Positions 1 through 7,264 of a stretch of DNA of 40,079 nucleotides are shown here, piece by piece; positions within the stretch are counted from its first letter, which is position 1, and the number at the start of each line of letters is the position of its first letter. The translations under genes and the position numbers were made by a program. The notes under the pieces are model-generated. The model did no database searches. It was not told the DNA's origin and saw nothing but the letters and a program-made list of their open reading frames with translations. Source of the stretch: Bryobacterales bacterium (GTDB taxonomy: Bacteria > Acidobacteriota > Terriglobia > Bryobacterales > Bryobacteraceae); NCBI GenBank assembly GCA_020852755.1, contig JADZAF010000282.1, positions 1-40,079 of the forward strand, written 5' to 3'.

Positions 1-593
1 CCTTCCAGGAACGTGCCGACCATGGCCGCGATCAACGGCTTCCGGCCGGTCTTCAGGATTCTCTCGCCGAACAGCACCTGCACCAGGGCGTGATGGCTGA
101 TCATGCCCAGGTAGGCCCGCGCGGCGACGCGTGCGTCCATGCGCCGGAAAGCGCCTTCCCGCATGCGGCGTTTCACATAGCGGATCACCATGTCGTAGAG
201 GGCCATCACCTGGCGCTCGTAAAACAGTTCCGCCAGTTCGTGGCGCTCCAGTGCGCTGAATAACAGCAGGCGCACGAATTCCGGATCGCGTTCGTGGCGC
301 TCCAGGATCAACTCGGCCAGGCGCGTGAAGAAAAGCCAGTCGTCGCGGCCCTGAATGTGGGGGCCGAGCGCCGCTTCCAGGCTGGCGTTTCCTTCGCGTG
401 CCTTGGACTCCACGATGGCGTCATACAGCTCACGCTTGGTCCTGAAGTGCTGATACAGCACCGGCTCGGTCACGCCCACGGCGGTAGCCAGTTCGCGTGT
501 CGTGGCGCCCCTGAACCCCTTCTCAGCGAACAAGCGCACGGCGGCCGAGACGATGGCCTCGCGGCGCTCGCCGCATTTCATGCGGCATGTCAT
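1..593 (-). CDS. TetR/AcrR-family transcriptional regulator (3' end outside window)
   Basis: Translating the minus strand from the ATG at 593 gives about 197 residues that run off the left edge. The N-terminal 60 residues are a classic TetR helix-turn-helix: RREAIVSAAVRLFAEKGF, then TTRELATAVGVTEPVLYQHF and a KRELYDAIV helix. The remainder is an all-helical ligand/dimer domain of TetR_C type. A second in-frame ATG at 581 is an alternative start. Family knowledge: these are dimeric, ligand-released repressors, often of efflux or lipid/aromatic metabolism genes. The effector and targets cannot be read from the sequence. The AT-rich 100 bp upstream contains a perfect 10-bp palindrome that could be its own operator. 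The C-terminus is missing because of the window edge, not because of a mutation. Confidence 0.9.
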   Translation of the reverse strand, partial: MTCRMKCGERREAIVSAAVRLFAEKGFRGATTRELATAVGVTEPVLYQHFRTKRELYDAIVESKAREGNASLEAALGPHIQGRDDWLFFTRLAELILERHERDPEFVRLLLFSALERHELAELFYERQVMALYDMVIRYVKRRMREGAFRRMDARVAARAYLGMISHHALVQVLFGERILKTGRKPLIAAMVGTFLE

Positions 594-630
594 GCTTTGA
601 TCTTGCGTTCTTTCCCAGTCAACCAGCTTT

Positions 631-650
631 GTTAGTGATTACTAGTAAGA
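631..650. promoter_or_regulatory. Candidate TetR operator
   Basis: TTACTAGTAA at 639-648 is a perfect palindrome, and overlapping it TTAGT-N4-ACTA forms a second imperfect dyad. It sits 38-57 bp upstream of the tetR start, in a short AT-rich stretch of an otherwise GC-rich region. Placement and symmetry suit autoregulation. No -10/-35 pair was convincing enough to call. Confidence 0.35.
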
Positions 651-696
651 GTATCAGATATGCGAAACGGTCGCAAAAACCTGTGAGTCGGGGAGC

Positions 697-2709
697 CTAC
701 AGATCGAAAGCCAGGATGGAGTGGATCTCCAGGCGGGGCAGCACCCCGCGCCACACGCCGTTTCTCCATGCGCCCCGCAGCGGGCGGCCTTCGGGCTCGA
801 CGGTGACACCTCTGGGAGGGCGCTCCGTTCTCACGGCAATGCGCAAAGACGTGAGCGGCGGAATCCAGTCCACCGCGAGGTGTTCCGCGCCGACCTGCTT
901 CGCGGCGCAATTGGCCAGGCTGAGCAGCAGGCGTCCCTTGCCGCGGCGCAGGGCCACTTCCACGACCGGCGGGGCGTCGATGGTCACGGCGGGTTCGAAG
1001 ATGCGCCCGGCCAGTCTTCGCACAAGGTGCCGCACCGAGGGCGAATGGGCCGCCGCGAACGCGCTGCCCAGCGGGCCGTAGAAGGCGAGGACTTTTCCCT
1101 TGCCCAGAGGCGTAAGCGTGGCGGCGCACTCGGCGTCGCGGCCGGAATCGAAAATCGGATGGCGCTGTTCGACGGCCTGCGCGACGCCTTCCGGGCGCAC
1201 TTTCAGCCACAGGCCGCGCAGGCTGGCAAACAGTTCACCGGCGGGAATGTAGGCGTCCGTATCGGAGGGCGGGCCGAGCGGGCGGATGGAAAGCTCGGGC
1301 GCGAACCTCGCCCCGTTCTCCGCTCCGGCCAGCAGCAGGCTGCCGCCCTGGCGGGCGTAGCGGAGCAGCGCGGCCTCCGCCTCTTCCCCGATATCGGGCC
1401 AGTCGGGGACCACGATGAGCGGGTAGCGCGGAGCGGCGGCCTCCAGTTTCCAGTCGGGGATCACGTCGACCGAGTAGTGGTTCTCCAGGAGCGCGTCCAG
1501 CAGGCCGCGCGCCGGGTTGTGCAAAGCGCCCCACGCTCCAAAGGGCCTGCCGCCGGTGCGGTAGAGGCTGTGCCCGGAGAACAGCAGCCCGACCTGCGGC
1601 ACGGTCTGCGAACGGAAGCACCAGGGCCGGCGGGCCCGGCAGAAAGCGCTGATTCGCGCCATCACCCGGATGTGGCGCTCGTCGATGCGTCCCGCCCGCG
1701 AAGGCTGATAGTAAATTTGAAACGCGCCGCCCTGGGCCAGGGTGACGGCGGCCTCCTGCATCATCTGGACGGCGGGCTTGTGGACGGGGCCGCTGCGGTT
1801 GTAGCGGGCGCTCTGGAAGCCCCAGGCCAGCAGGTCCCAGGTCCTGTCCGTCGCGGCCAGGTAACGCGCGTCCAGGCGGGCCGTTGAAAGCGCGGCATTG
1901 CCCAGGTAGTCGCCCGAGAGGAAGTCCACCTCCAGTTCGGGCTTCTCCGGCGACATGGTGGTGTATAACCAGTTGCTGCAAATCTCGAAGCCCGGGCGGG
2001 TGCGGTGCAGCGCCTCGACGTAACGGCGAACGTAGCGCCGGAACTGCTCGCGGTTGAGTTCCAGGAATTCCTGCCAGCCCGGGTCGCCCGCGGCCAGCGG
2101 CAGCTTGTCGATGCCGGTAGCTTCGTGGAAGGCCCGCGCGGCGGAGGGGCCGTAATCCGGCTTGACGTGCCAGCACTCGCCGTCCACCCAGGCGCCGTCC
2201 AGGTCGTACTTCTCCGCGGCTTCCTGCAGTGTGGGGATCAGGCGCAGGTCCACGTAGGGACCGAAAGTGCTGTTCTGGTCGGGGTCGGGAGTGCCGTCGG
2301 GGCGGACGCGCGCCCATTCCGGGTGCTGCTGAATGGCCACGGGATCCCACAGCCCGGCGAAGTGAATGTAGAGTCCGATGCCGTGGCGGGCCGTCACACG
2401 CCGCCAGATTTCGAGCGAATCCCTGACGATGCCGGGCGAGTACGGCGCGATTTTCGAAGCGTAGCCCAGGTAGCCGGGTACGCCCTTGCAGTCGTACTGC
2501 ACGAAGTCGGGCTGGACGGCCTTCAGGAAGGCCTCGATCATCTCCTCGGTGACGTCGCGGCCAAGGACCGTGTCGGTTCTGTTGGGATGCAGGTCGAAGT
2601 GAACGCCGAAGAAGCAATCCTTACGCTTGCGGCGCGCGGCCTGCCGGGCGCGCGAGGGAGCGGCAGCGGCGGCGGCGATGCTGAGAAACTGGCGGCGGGT
2701 GGCCGGCAT
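697..2709 (-). CDS. Tat-exported glycoside-hydrolase-like protein (TIM barrel plus amidotransferase-like domain)
   Basis: The protein has 670 residues. The N-terminus MPATRRQFLSIAAAAAA is a twin-arginine signal (TRRQFLS followed by an Ala-rich segment), so it should be exported folded. Residues about 30-350 look like a TIM barrel of the GH29/GH42-like superfamily: FGVHFD, then FVQYDCKG, GLYIHFAGLWD, DGAWVDGECWHVKPDY and ICSNWLYTTMSP. Asp/Glu in the GAWVDGE strand are plausible catalytic-region acids. Residues about 360-520 resemble the glutamine-amidotransferase-like trimerisation domain found in GH42-type proteins (VGLLFSGHSLYR, YPLIVVPDWPDIG, GGSLLLAGAENG), and the end is beta-rich. No specific GH family could be assigned with confidence, and the substrate is unknown. 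The neighbour upstream on the same strand is a secreted deacylase, which suggests polymer or glycan scavenging. Confidence 0.65.
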   Translation of the reverse strand: MPATRRQFLSIAAAAAAPSRARQAARRKRKDCFFGVHFDLHPNRTDTVLGRDVTEEMIEAFLKAVQPDFVQYDCKGVPGYLGYASKIAPYSPGIVRDSLEIWRRVTARHGIGLYIHFAGLWDPVAIQQHPEWARVRPDGTPDPDQNSTFGPYVDLRLIPTLQEAAEKYDLDGAWVDGECWHVKPDYGPSAARAFHEATGIDKLPLAAGDPGWQEFLELNREQFRRYVRRYVEALHRTRPGFEICSNWLYTTMSPEKPELEVDFLSGDYLGNAALSTARLDARYLAATDRTWDLLAWGFQSARYNRSGPVHKPAVQMMQEAAVTLAQGGAFQIYYQPSRAGRIDERHIRVMARISAFCRARRPWCFRSQTVPQVGLLFSGHSLYRTGGRPFGAWGALHNPARGLLDALLENHYSVDVIPDWKLEAAAPRYPLIVVPDWPDIGEEAEAALLRYARQGGSLLLAGAENGARFAPELSIRPLGPPSDTDAYIPAGELFASLRGLWLKVRPEGVAQAVEQRHPIFDSGRDAECAATLTPLGKGKVLAFYGPLGSAFAAAHSPSVRHLVRRLAGRIFEPAVTIDAPPVVEVALRRGKGRLLLSLANCAAKQVGAEHLAVDWIPPLTSLRIAVRTERPPRGVTVEPEGRPLRGAWRNGVWRGVLPRLEIHSILAFDL

Positions 2710-2875
2710 CGCTACCCATTATGACCGAGGCGGCGCACGCCACAGCCCGCCGCCGCGGCGCCCCATACCGAGCCGCGCCCGTAGGAAGCGGTCCTGGGAA
2801 CCGCGCGTGCTGCCCGGCATGCAGGAACGGTGCAACACCGCCTGGAGGAACGCTGCCCTCCCGGCGCACGGGGGG

Positions 2876-4489
2876 CTACCCGGTTTTCCCGCCGCCGTAG
2901 AGAATCACGCCGGGCCGCGCGCCTGTATGGCGGCCGCGCTCCAGCACCAGCCTGCCGTTCACAATCACGTACTCGATGCCCACGGGATACTGGTGCGGCT
3001 GTTCGAAGGTGGCCCTGTCCATCACGGTCTCCGGGTTGAATACGGTGACGTCGGCGGCCATTCCCGGGCGCAGCAAACCGCGGTCCCACTGGCGGACTTT
3101 GGCCGCATTGGCCGAGGTCATCTTGCGCACGGCTTCTTCGAGAGTGAGCACTTTCTCCTCCCGCACGTAGCGTCCCAGAACCCGTGGGAACGTGCCGTAG
3201 TATCGCGGGTGCGGGTGGCCGGCGGCCAGCGGCCCCTCGGCCTTGACCGCGGTTCCGTCCGAGCCGACGGACACCCACGGCTGCCGCAGAGCATAGCGCA
3301 TGTCTTCCTCCGAGTGATGGAAGTAGACCGTGGGGACGGAGCCGTTGTTCCCGATCAGCAGCTCGAACAAAACGTCGATCCCGGACCCGCCCAGCGTCCG
3401 GATCGCCTCGCTCATGCGTTTGCCCTCGAACTGCTTGTGCCTGGGGTTGGAGAGCGAGACCAGCAGCATCCCTTCCCAGCCGCCGGTTGCCGTGTAGTGG
3501 TTGTACCAGTTCGATCCCGGAATGCCGCCCGTAATCTCCGCCTCCAGCCGCTTGCGCAAGGCCGGGTCCTTCAACCGCGCGATCATCGCCTGCGCGCCGC
3601 CTTCATGGGCCCACGGCGGAATGATGCTGGAAAGATTGTTCTGCCCGGCCCGGTACGGATAGACGTTGGCTGCGACGTCCTGCCCCCGGGCGCGCGCCGC
3701 CGCGATGGAGGCCGCCAGTTCCGGCATCTGCCCCCATAGCTTGTGCTCGGCGATCTTGAGGTGGATGATGTCTACCGGAAGGCGCGCCCGGCGGCCGATC
3801 TCGATCGCTTCAGCGACGGATTCGAATACGCCCTGCCCCTCGGTCCGCATGTGTGTGGAGTAGATTCCGCCGTAGCGGGAGGCCTCCTCGCACAGGGCCA
3901 CGAGCGTTTCGGTGTCGATCCAGGAGCCCGGCGGGCCGCTGAGCGAACTGGCGACTCCGAGCGCGCCCTGCCGCATGGCTTCCCGCACCAGGGCGCGCAT
4001 CCGTGCGGTTTCCTCCGGTGTGGGCGGCCCGGCCTTCTCCCCGCGCACCCAGGTCCAGATCTCGCTGGACCCGGCGAACGTGCCCACGTTGGTCGAGATG
4101 CCTTTGCGGAGCAGTTCCTCGAAGTAGCTCTGGAAATCCTTCCACCGCTTGCTGGGCGCCGCCGACCCGCCTTCGCCGAAGATCATCGTGGTCACGCCCT
4201 GGCGGACCATGCTCTCGGCATTGCCGTCCCGGAGGACGGTGAAGTCGGAGTGATTGTGGATGTCGAAGAAGCCGGGCGAAACCACCAGGCCGGCGGCGTC
4301 GATGACCCGTGCCGCGCTCCGGTCCGTCAGGCGGCCGATCGCCGCGATCTTCCCTCCGCGAAGGCCCAGGTCGCCCTGGAAGACGGGGTTCCCCGTGCCG
4401 TCCACGATGCGCCCGCCGCGGATCAGCAGATCGAAATCCTGTGCGGAGGCGCACACGGGCAGCAGCATCAGCAGCAGGCCGAACCTCAT
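2876..4489 (-). CDS. Secreted N-acyl-D-amino-acid deacylase-family amidohydrolase
   Basis: The protein has 537 residues and begins with a Sec signal peptide (MRFGLLLMLLPVCASA, cleavage probably after residue 16). The composite-domain amidohydrolase fold is clear. It shows DLLIRGGRIVDGTG at the N-terminal beta domain, the metal motif PGFFDIHNHSD (H78, H80, D82), VGSDGT late in the barrel, and a C-terminal GMAADVTVFNPETV beta domain. The family hydrolyses N-acyl-D-amino acids or related cyclic amides with one or two zinc ions. The usual GNCG-type cysteine ligand segment reads FGEGGSAAP here, so metal binding may differ from classical D-aminoacylase, a variant I believe is common in periplasmic homologues. 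It lies 166 bp upstream of the hydrolase-like gene on the same strand and diverges, with only 51 bp between starts, from the kinase-enolase pair. Confidence 0.85.
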   Translation of the reverse strand: MRFGLLLMLLPVCASAQDFDLLIRGGRIVDGTGNPVFQGDLGLRGGKIAAIGRLTDRSAARVIDAAGLVVSPGFFDIHNHSDFTVLRDGNAESMVRQGVTTMIFGEGGSAAPSKRWKDFQSYFEELLRKGISTNVGTFAGSSEIWTWVRGEKAGPPTPEETARMRALVREAMRQGALGVASSLSGPPGSWIDTETLVALCEEASRYGGIYSTHMRTEGQGVFESVAEAIEIGRRARLPVDIIHLKIAEHKLWGQMPELAASIAAARARGQDVAANVYPYRAGQNNLSSIIPPWAHEGGAQAMIARLKDPALRKRLEAEITGGIPGSNWYNHYTATGGWEGMLLVSLSNPRHKQFEGKRMSEAIRTLGGSGIDVLFELLIGNNGSVPTVYFHHSEEDMRYALRQPWVSVGSDGTAVKAEGPLAAGHPHPRYYGTFPRVLGRYVREEKVLTLEEAVRKMTSANAAKVRQWDRGLLRPGMAADVTVFNPETVMDRATFEQPHQYPVGIEYVIVNGRLVLERGRHTGARPGVILYGGGKTG

Positions 4490-4495
4490 GAATCA

Positions 4496-4535
4496 CATGA
4501 TACGCCGCCGCCGGCGGGAGCCTGACGATATCATG
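4496..4535. promoter_or_regulatory. Inverted repeat in the divergent deacylase/kinase promoter region
   Basis: CATGATA (4496-4502) and TATCATG (4529-4535) are perfect 7-bp inverted arms 26 bp apart. They nearly fill the 51-bp gap between two divergent start codons. Half-sites at this spacing could bind a dimeric regulator serving both genes. Only symmetry and position support this. Confidence 0.3.
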
Positions 4536-4540
4536 GTCGG

Positions 4541-5509
4541 GTGTTCGAGCTTCGGGAGGACAACGCGGCGGCGTACCTGGAGGGGCGGGGGTTTCCGCGG
4601 CCCGCGGCTGTCCGGGCGCTGGGCGGAGGCGTGTCCAATACCGTCCTGCTGATCGAATCCGGTGAAGGGTGCTTTGTGCTGAAACAGGCGCTGGGGAAGC
4701 TGCGCGTCGAGCAGGATTGGTTTTCCGACCGCACCCGGGTGTTCCGCGAATCGGGCGCCATGCGCAGGCTGCGTCCTCACCTGCCCGGGGACGCGGTTCC
4801 GGAAGTCCTGTTCGAGGACCGCGAGAACTGCCTGTTCGCCATGACGGCGGCGCCGGCCGGTTCCGCCAACTGGAAGGCGCAGCTCCTGGAGGGAACCATC
4901 GAGAGCCGCACCGCGGAGCAGGTGGCGCGCGTGCTGGGTCTCATGTTCCGGGCCAGCTGGCGGAATCCCGAATGGGAGACAGGGTTCGGCGACCAGACCG
5001 TCTTCGACCAGTTGCGGCTGGACCCTTACTATCGCAGCACGGCGCTCCGCCATCCCGATCTCCGGCCCGCCGCCGAACAGCTTCTGGAAGCCTCCGGCCG
5101 GAGGCGGTTCTGCCTGGTGCACGGCGACTGGAGCCCGAAGAACTTCCTGGTTTCGGACGGCGGGGTGATGGCCATTGACTTCGAAGTCATTCACTTCGGC
5201 GACCCGGCCTTCGATTCCGCCTTTCTGCTCAATCACCTGCTCCTGAAATCGTTCCACCGCCCGGAGTGGGCCGGCCGCTATCGCGACCTGGCCCGGGCCT
5301 TCTGGGAGACGCTGCGGTGTACCATGCCGCCCGCGGAGTGGTTCGAAGGCGCCACCCTGGAGCACCTGGGCTGGCTGCTGCTGGCCCGCATCGACGGCAA
5401 GTCCCCGGCCGAATACATCCGCGATCCGGACTTGAAGCAGCGCATCCGTGAGCGCGCGCGCGAGATGATCCGCGCGCGTCCTTCCAGCCTGCGGGAGGTA
5501 TTTGCATGA
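4541..5509 (+). CDS. APH/choline-kinase-family phosphotransferase
   Basis: The 322-residue protein has an aminoglycoside phosphotransferase fold. A nucleotide-binding N-lobe (LGGGVSNTVLLI, FVLKQA with Lys49) precedes the catalytic loop HGDWSPKNFL (H194, D196, N201) and the metal-binding IDFE (D213, E215), followed by GDPAFDSAFLLNHLLLKS. The HGDW/IDFE pattern recalls 5-methylthioribose kinase and other metabolite kinases rather than antibiotic-resistance enzymes. The start is GTG at 4541, since the nearby ATG at 4533 is out of frame. The stop codon overlaps the next gene's ATG (ATGA), so it should be co-translated with the enolase homologue. The substrate is unknown; coupling to an enolase suggests it makes a phosphorylated hydroxy-acid or sugar-acid type metabolite, which is inference. 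Confidence 0.85.
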   Translation: MFELREDNAAAYLEGRGFPRPAAVRALGGGVSNTVLLIESGEGCFVLKQALGKLRVEQDWFSDRTRVFRESGAMRRLRPHLPGDAVPEVLFEDRENCLFAMTAAPAGSANWKAQLLEGTIESRTAEQVARVLGLMFRASWRNPEWETGFGDQTVFDQLRLDPYYRSTALRHPDLRPAAEQLLEASGRRRFCLVHGDWSPKNFLVSDGGVMAIDFEVIHFGDPAFDSAFLLNHLLLKSFHRPEWAGRYRDLARAFWETLRCTMPPAEWFEGATLEHLGWLLLARIDGKSPAEYIRDPDLKQRIRERAREMIRARPSSLREVFA

Positions 5510-6834
5510 AGCGTGTCATCCGGTGTGTACGGGCCCTGGAGATCCTGGACTCCCGCGGCAATCCCACCCTGGCTGCCGAGGTGGAACTGAGCGGCGGGGT
5601 GGCGGCCACGGCCAAGGTCCCTTCAGGCGCTTCCACCGGCAGGCATGAAGCGCTGGAACTGCGCGACGGCGACCCGGGCCGCTACGCGGGCAAAGGCGTG
5701 CGGAAAGCCGTGCGGAACGTCGAGGAGGTGATCGGACCGGCGCTGGCGGGAACGGATCCGGAAGATCAGGCGGCCGTGGATGGCCGCATGATCGAACTGG
5801 ACGGCACGCCCGGCAAGTCGCGCCTGGGTGCGAATGCCATCCTGGGCGTTTCCTGCGCCGTGGCCCGGGCGGCGGCCATGGCACGGGGCGTTCCGCTCTG
5901 GAGGCATCTGGCAGGGGACCGCGGCGCCAGCCTGCCGGTTCCCATGGTCAACATCCTCTCCGGCGGGCTGCACGCCGGCCGGCAGTTCGAGTTTCAGGAT
6001 TTTCTGGCCGCCCCCTACGGCTTCGACACCTACAGCGAATCGCTGTGCGCGGCCTGCGCGATTCACCGTGCCGCGAAGGAACTGCTGGACGAACGCGGCT
6101 GCGTGCTCACCGGCGTTGCCGACGAGGGAGGTTGGGGCCCGCGCCTGCCGGCCAACGAAACCGCGCTCGAGGTCCTGACCGCGGCCATAGAAAGGGCCGG
6201 CTTCCGGCCGGGGGAACAGGTCGTCATCGCCATCGACGCAGCCTCCTCCCACTTCTATGTGGACGGCCGCTACTACCTGCGCAGCGAGGAGCGCTGGGTC
6301 AGCCGCGGCGAGATGATCGACCTGCTGGCCGGTTGGGCCGAACGCTTCCCGGTGTTCTCCATCGAAGACGGTCTGGCGGAAGACGACTGGGAGGGATGGG
6401 AGCGCCTGACCCGGCGGTTAGGAAACCGCCTGCAGTTGCTGGGCGACGACTTGTTTGTCACCAATCCGGGGCGGCTGGAGCGCGGCATCCGCTCCGGTGT
6501 TGCCAATGCCGTGCTGGTGAAGATGAACCAGATCGGCACCCTGACCGAGACGTTCCAGGTAATCGACCGGGCGAGCGAGGCCGGCTACCGGGCGGTGATC
6601 TCGGCCCGGTCGGGTGAAACGGAGGACGATTTTCTGGCCGACCTGGCGGTGGCTTCGGGCGCCGGGCAGATCAAGGTCGGATCGGTGACGCGCTCCTCGC
6701 GCCTGTCGAAATACAACCGGCTGCTGGAGATCGAACAGCGTTCCGACCTGCCCTATTTCAGGTTGATGGTCCCCCGGCAGCCGGCCGATCCGCAGGCACA
6801 TGGCACCCGCTTGACGTCGGGGGCAAAGTTGTAA
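5506..6834 (+). CDS. Enolase-family protein with substituted active-site residues
   Basis: The 442-residue, full-length enolase fold is collinear with bacterial enolase: EILDSRGNPT, KVPSGASTG loop, GVSCAVARAAA, VADEGGWGP (E207, the acid/base Glu), IDAASS (metal Asp), IEDGLAEDDW (metal Glu), LLGDDLFVTN (metal Asp), LVKMNQIGT (K339, the catalytic base) and GQIKVGS (K390). Two normally invariant positions differ. The segment that reads S-H-R-S-G-E-T in E. coli and yeast is SARSGET here (Ala367), and the Q-E-F motif after the catalytic-loop His is QDF (Asp165). The GGLHAGRQFEFQDF loop is also divergent. It may be a paralogue acting on a substrate other than 2-phosphoglycerate, or a weak enolase. 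The last 27 residues are encoded opposite the SET-domain gene. The upstream kinase overlaps its start by 4 bp. Confidence 0.88.
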   Translation: MKRVIRCVRALEILDSRGNPTLAAEVELSGGVAATAKVPSGASTGRHEALELRDGDPGRYAGKGVRKAVRNVEEVIGPALAGTDPEDQAAVDGRMIELDGTPGKSRLGANAILGVSCAVARAAAMARGVPLWRHLAGDRGASLPVPMVNILSGGLHAGRQFEFQDFLAAPYGFDTYSESLCAACAIHRAAKELLDERGCVLTGVADEGGWGPRLPANETALEVLTAAIERAGFRPGEQVVIAIDAASSHFYVDGRYYLRSEERWVSRGEMIDLLAGWAERFPVFSIEDGLAEDDWEGWERLTRRLGNRLQLLGDDLFVTNPGRLERGIRSGVANAVLVKMNQIGTLTETFQVIDRASEAGYRAVISARSGETEDDFLADLAVASGAGQIKVGSVTRSSRLSKYNRLLEIEQRSDLPYFRLMVPRQPADPQAHGTRLTSGAKL

Positions 6835-7202
6835 TCCACGGTCAGCTCCTCGCCGGGCCGGATCTCCCGCCTGCTCATGTAGAGGATGTGACCCTTACAG
6901 ATCCAGGCCCAGACGTTGGGGTCGCAGGAGTGGTTGATGAACTCCGCTCCGCTGCCGCCGACCGACCCGTCGATGGTCCAGTAGCGGTCCAGCGTGAACA
7001 GGTAGTTGAGCGGGCGCTCGGCACGCCGCTTGGTTTCCCGCCGGCTGATCCGCTCGCCGGTGTACTCGATGATCTTACGTCCTGCCGGAATGCGCTCCGC
7101 CGCGTACACACCCCAGCGGTGAATCCGGGAGCCGGCCACGTAAAGCTTGAAGCTGGTGTATCTGGGGTCAATTTTGGGTATACCGTTCGAGGACGAACTC
7201 AT
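6753..7202 (-). CDS. SET-domain protein with post-SET cysteine motif
   Basis: This 149-residue protein is a minimal stand-alone SET lysine methyltransferase fold. It shows HRWGVYAAERIPAGRKIIEYTGE (residues 29-50; S-adenosylmethionine site), the pseudoknot motif NHSCDPN (90-96), a GEELTVDYNF strand with the catalytic-type Tyr124, and a post-SET CxC...C cluster (C135, C137, C142) that in eukaryotic enzymes binds zinc with the SET Cys (C93 here). Bacterial SET proteins are sporadic and probably horizontally acquired. Targets are unknown (ribosomal or nucleoid proteins are possibilities). The final 82 bp, which encode the whole post-SET motif, overlap the enolase gene end to end on the opposite strand. 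The start at 7202 is followed by a polar Ser-rich tail; no signal peptide. Confidence 0.88.
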   Translation of the reverse strand: MSSSSNGIPKIDPRYTSFKLYVAGSRIHRWGVYAAERIPAGRKIIEYTGERISRRETKRRAERPLNYLFTLDRYWTIDGSVGGSGAEFINHSCDPNVWAWICKGHILYMSRREIRPGEELTVDYNFAPDVKRVPCACGSAGCRGTINLK

Positions 7203-7264
7203 GCTGCTGCGAATCGATTGTAAACGATGAGCGCTGGAGTTGAGAAGACGCCGGCCGGCGCCCG

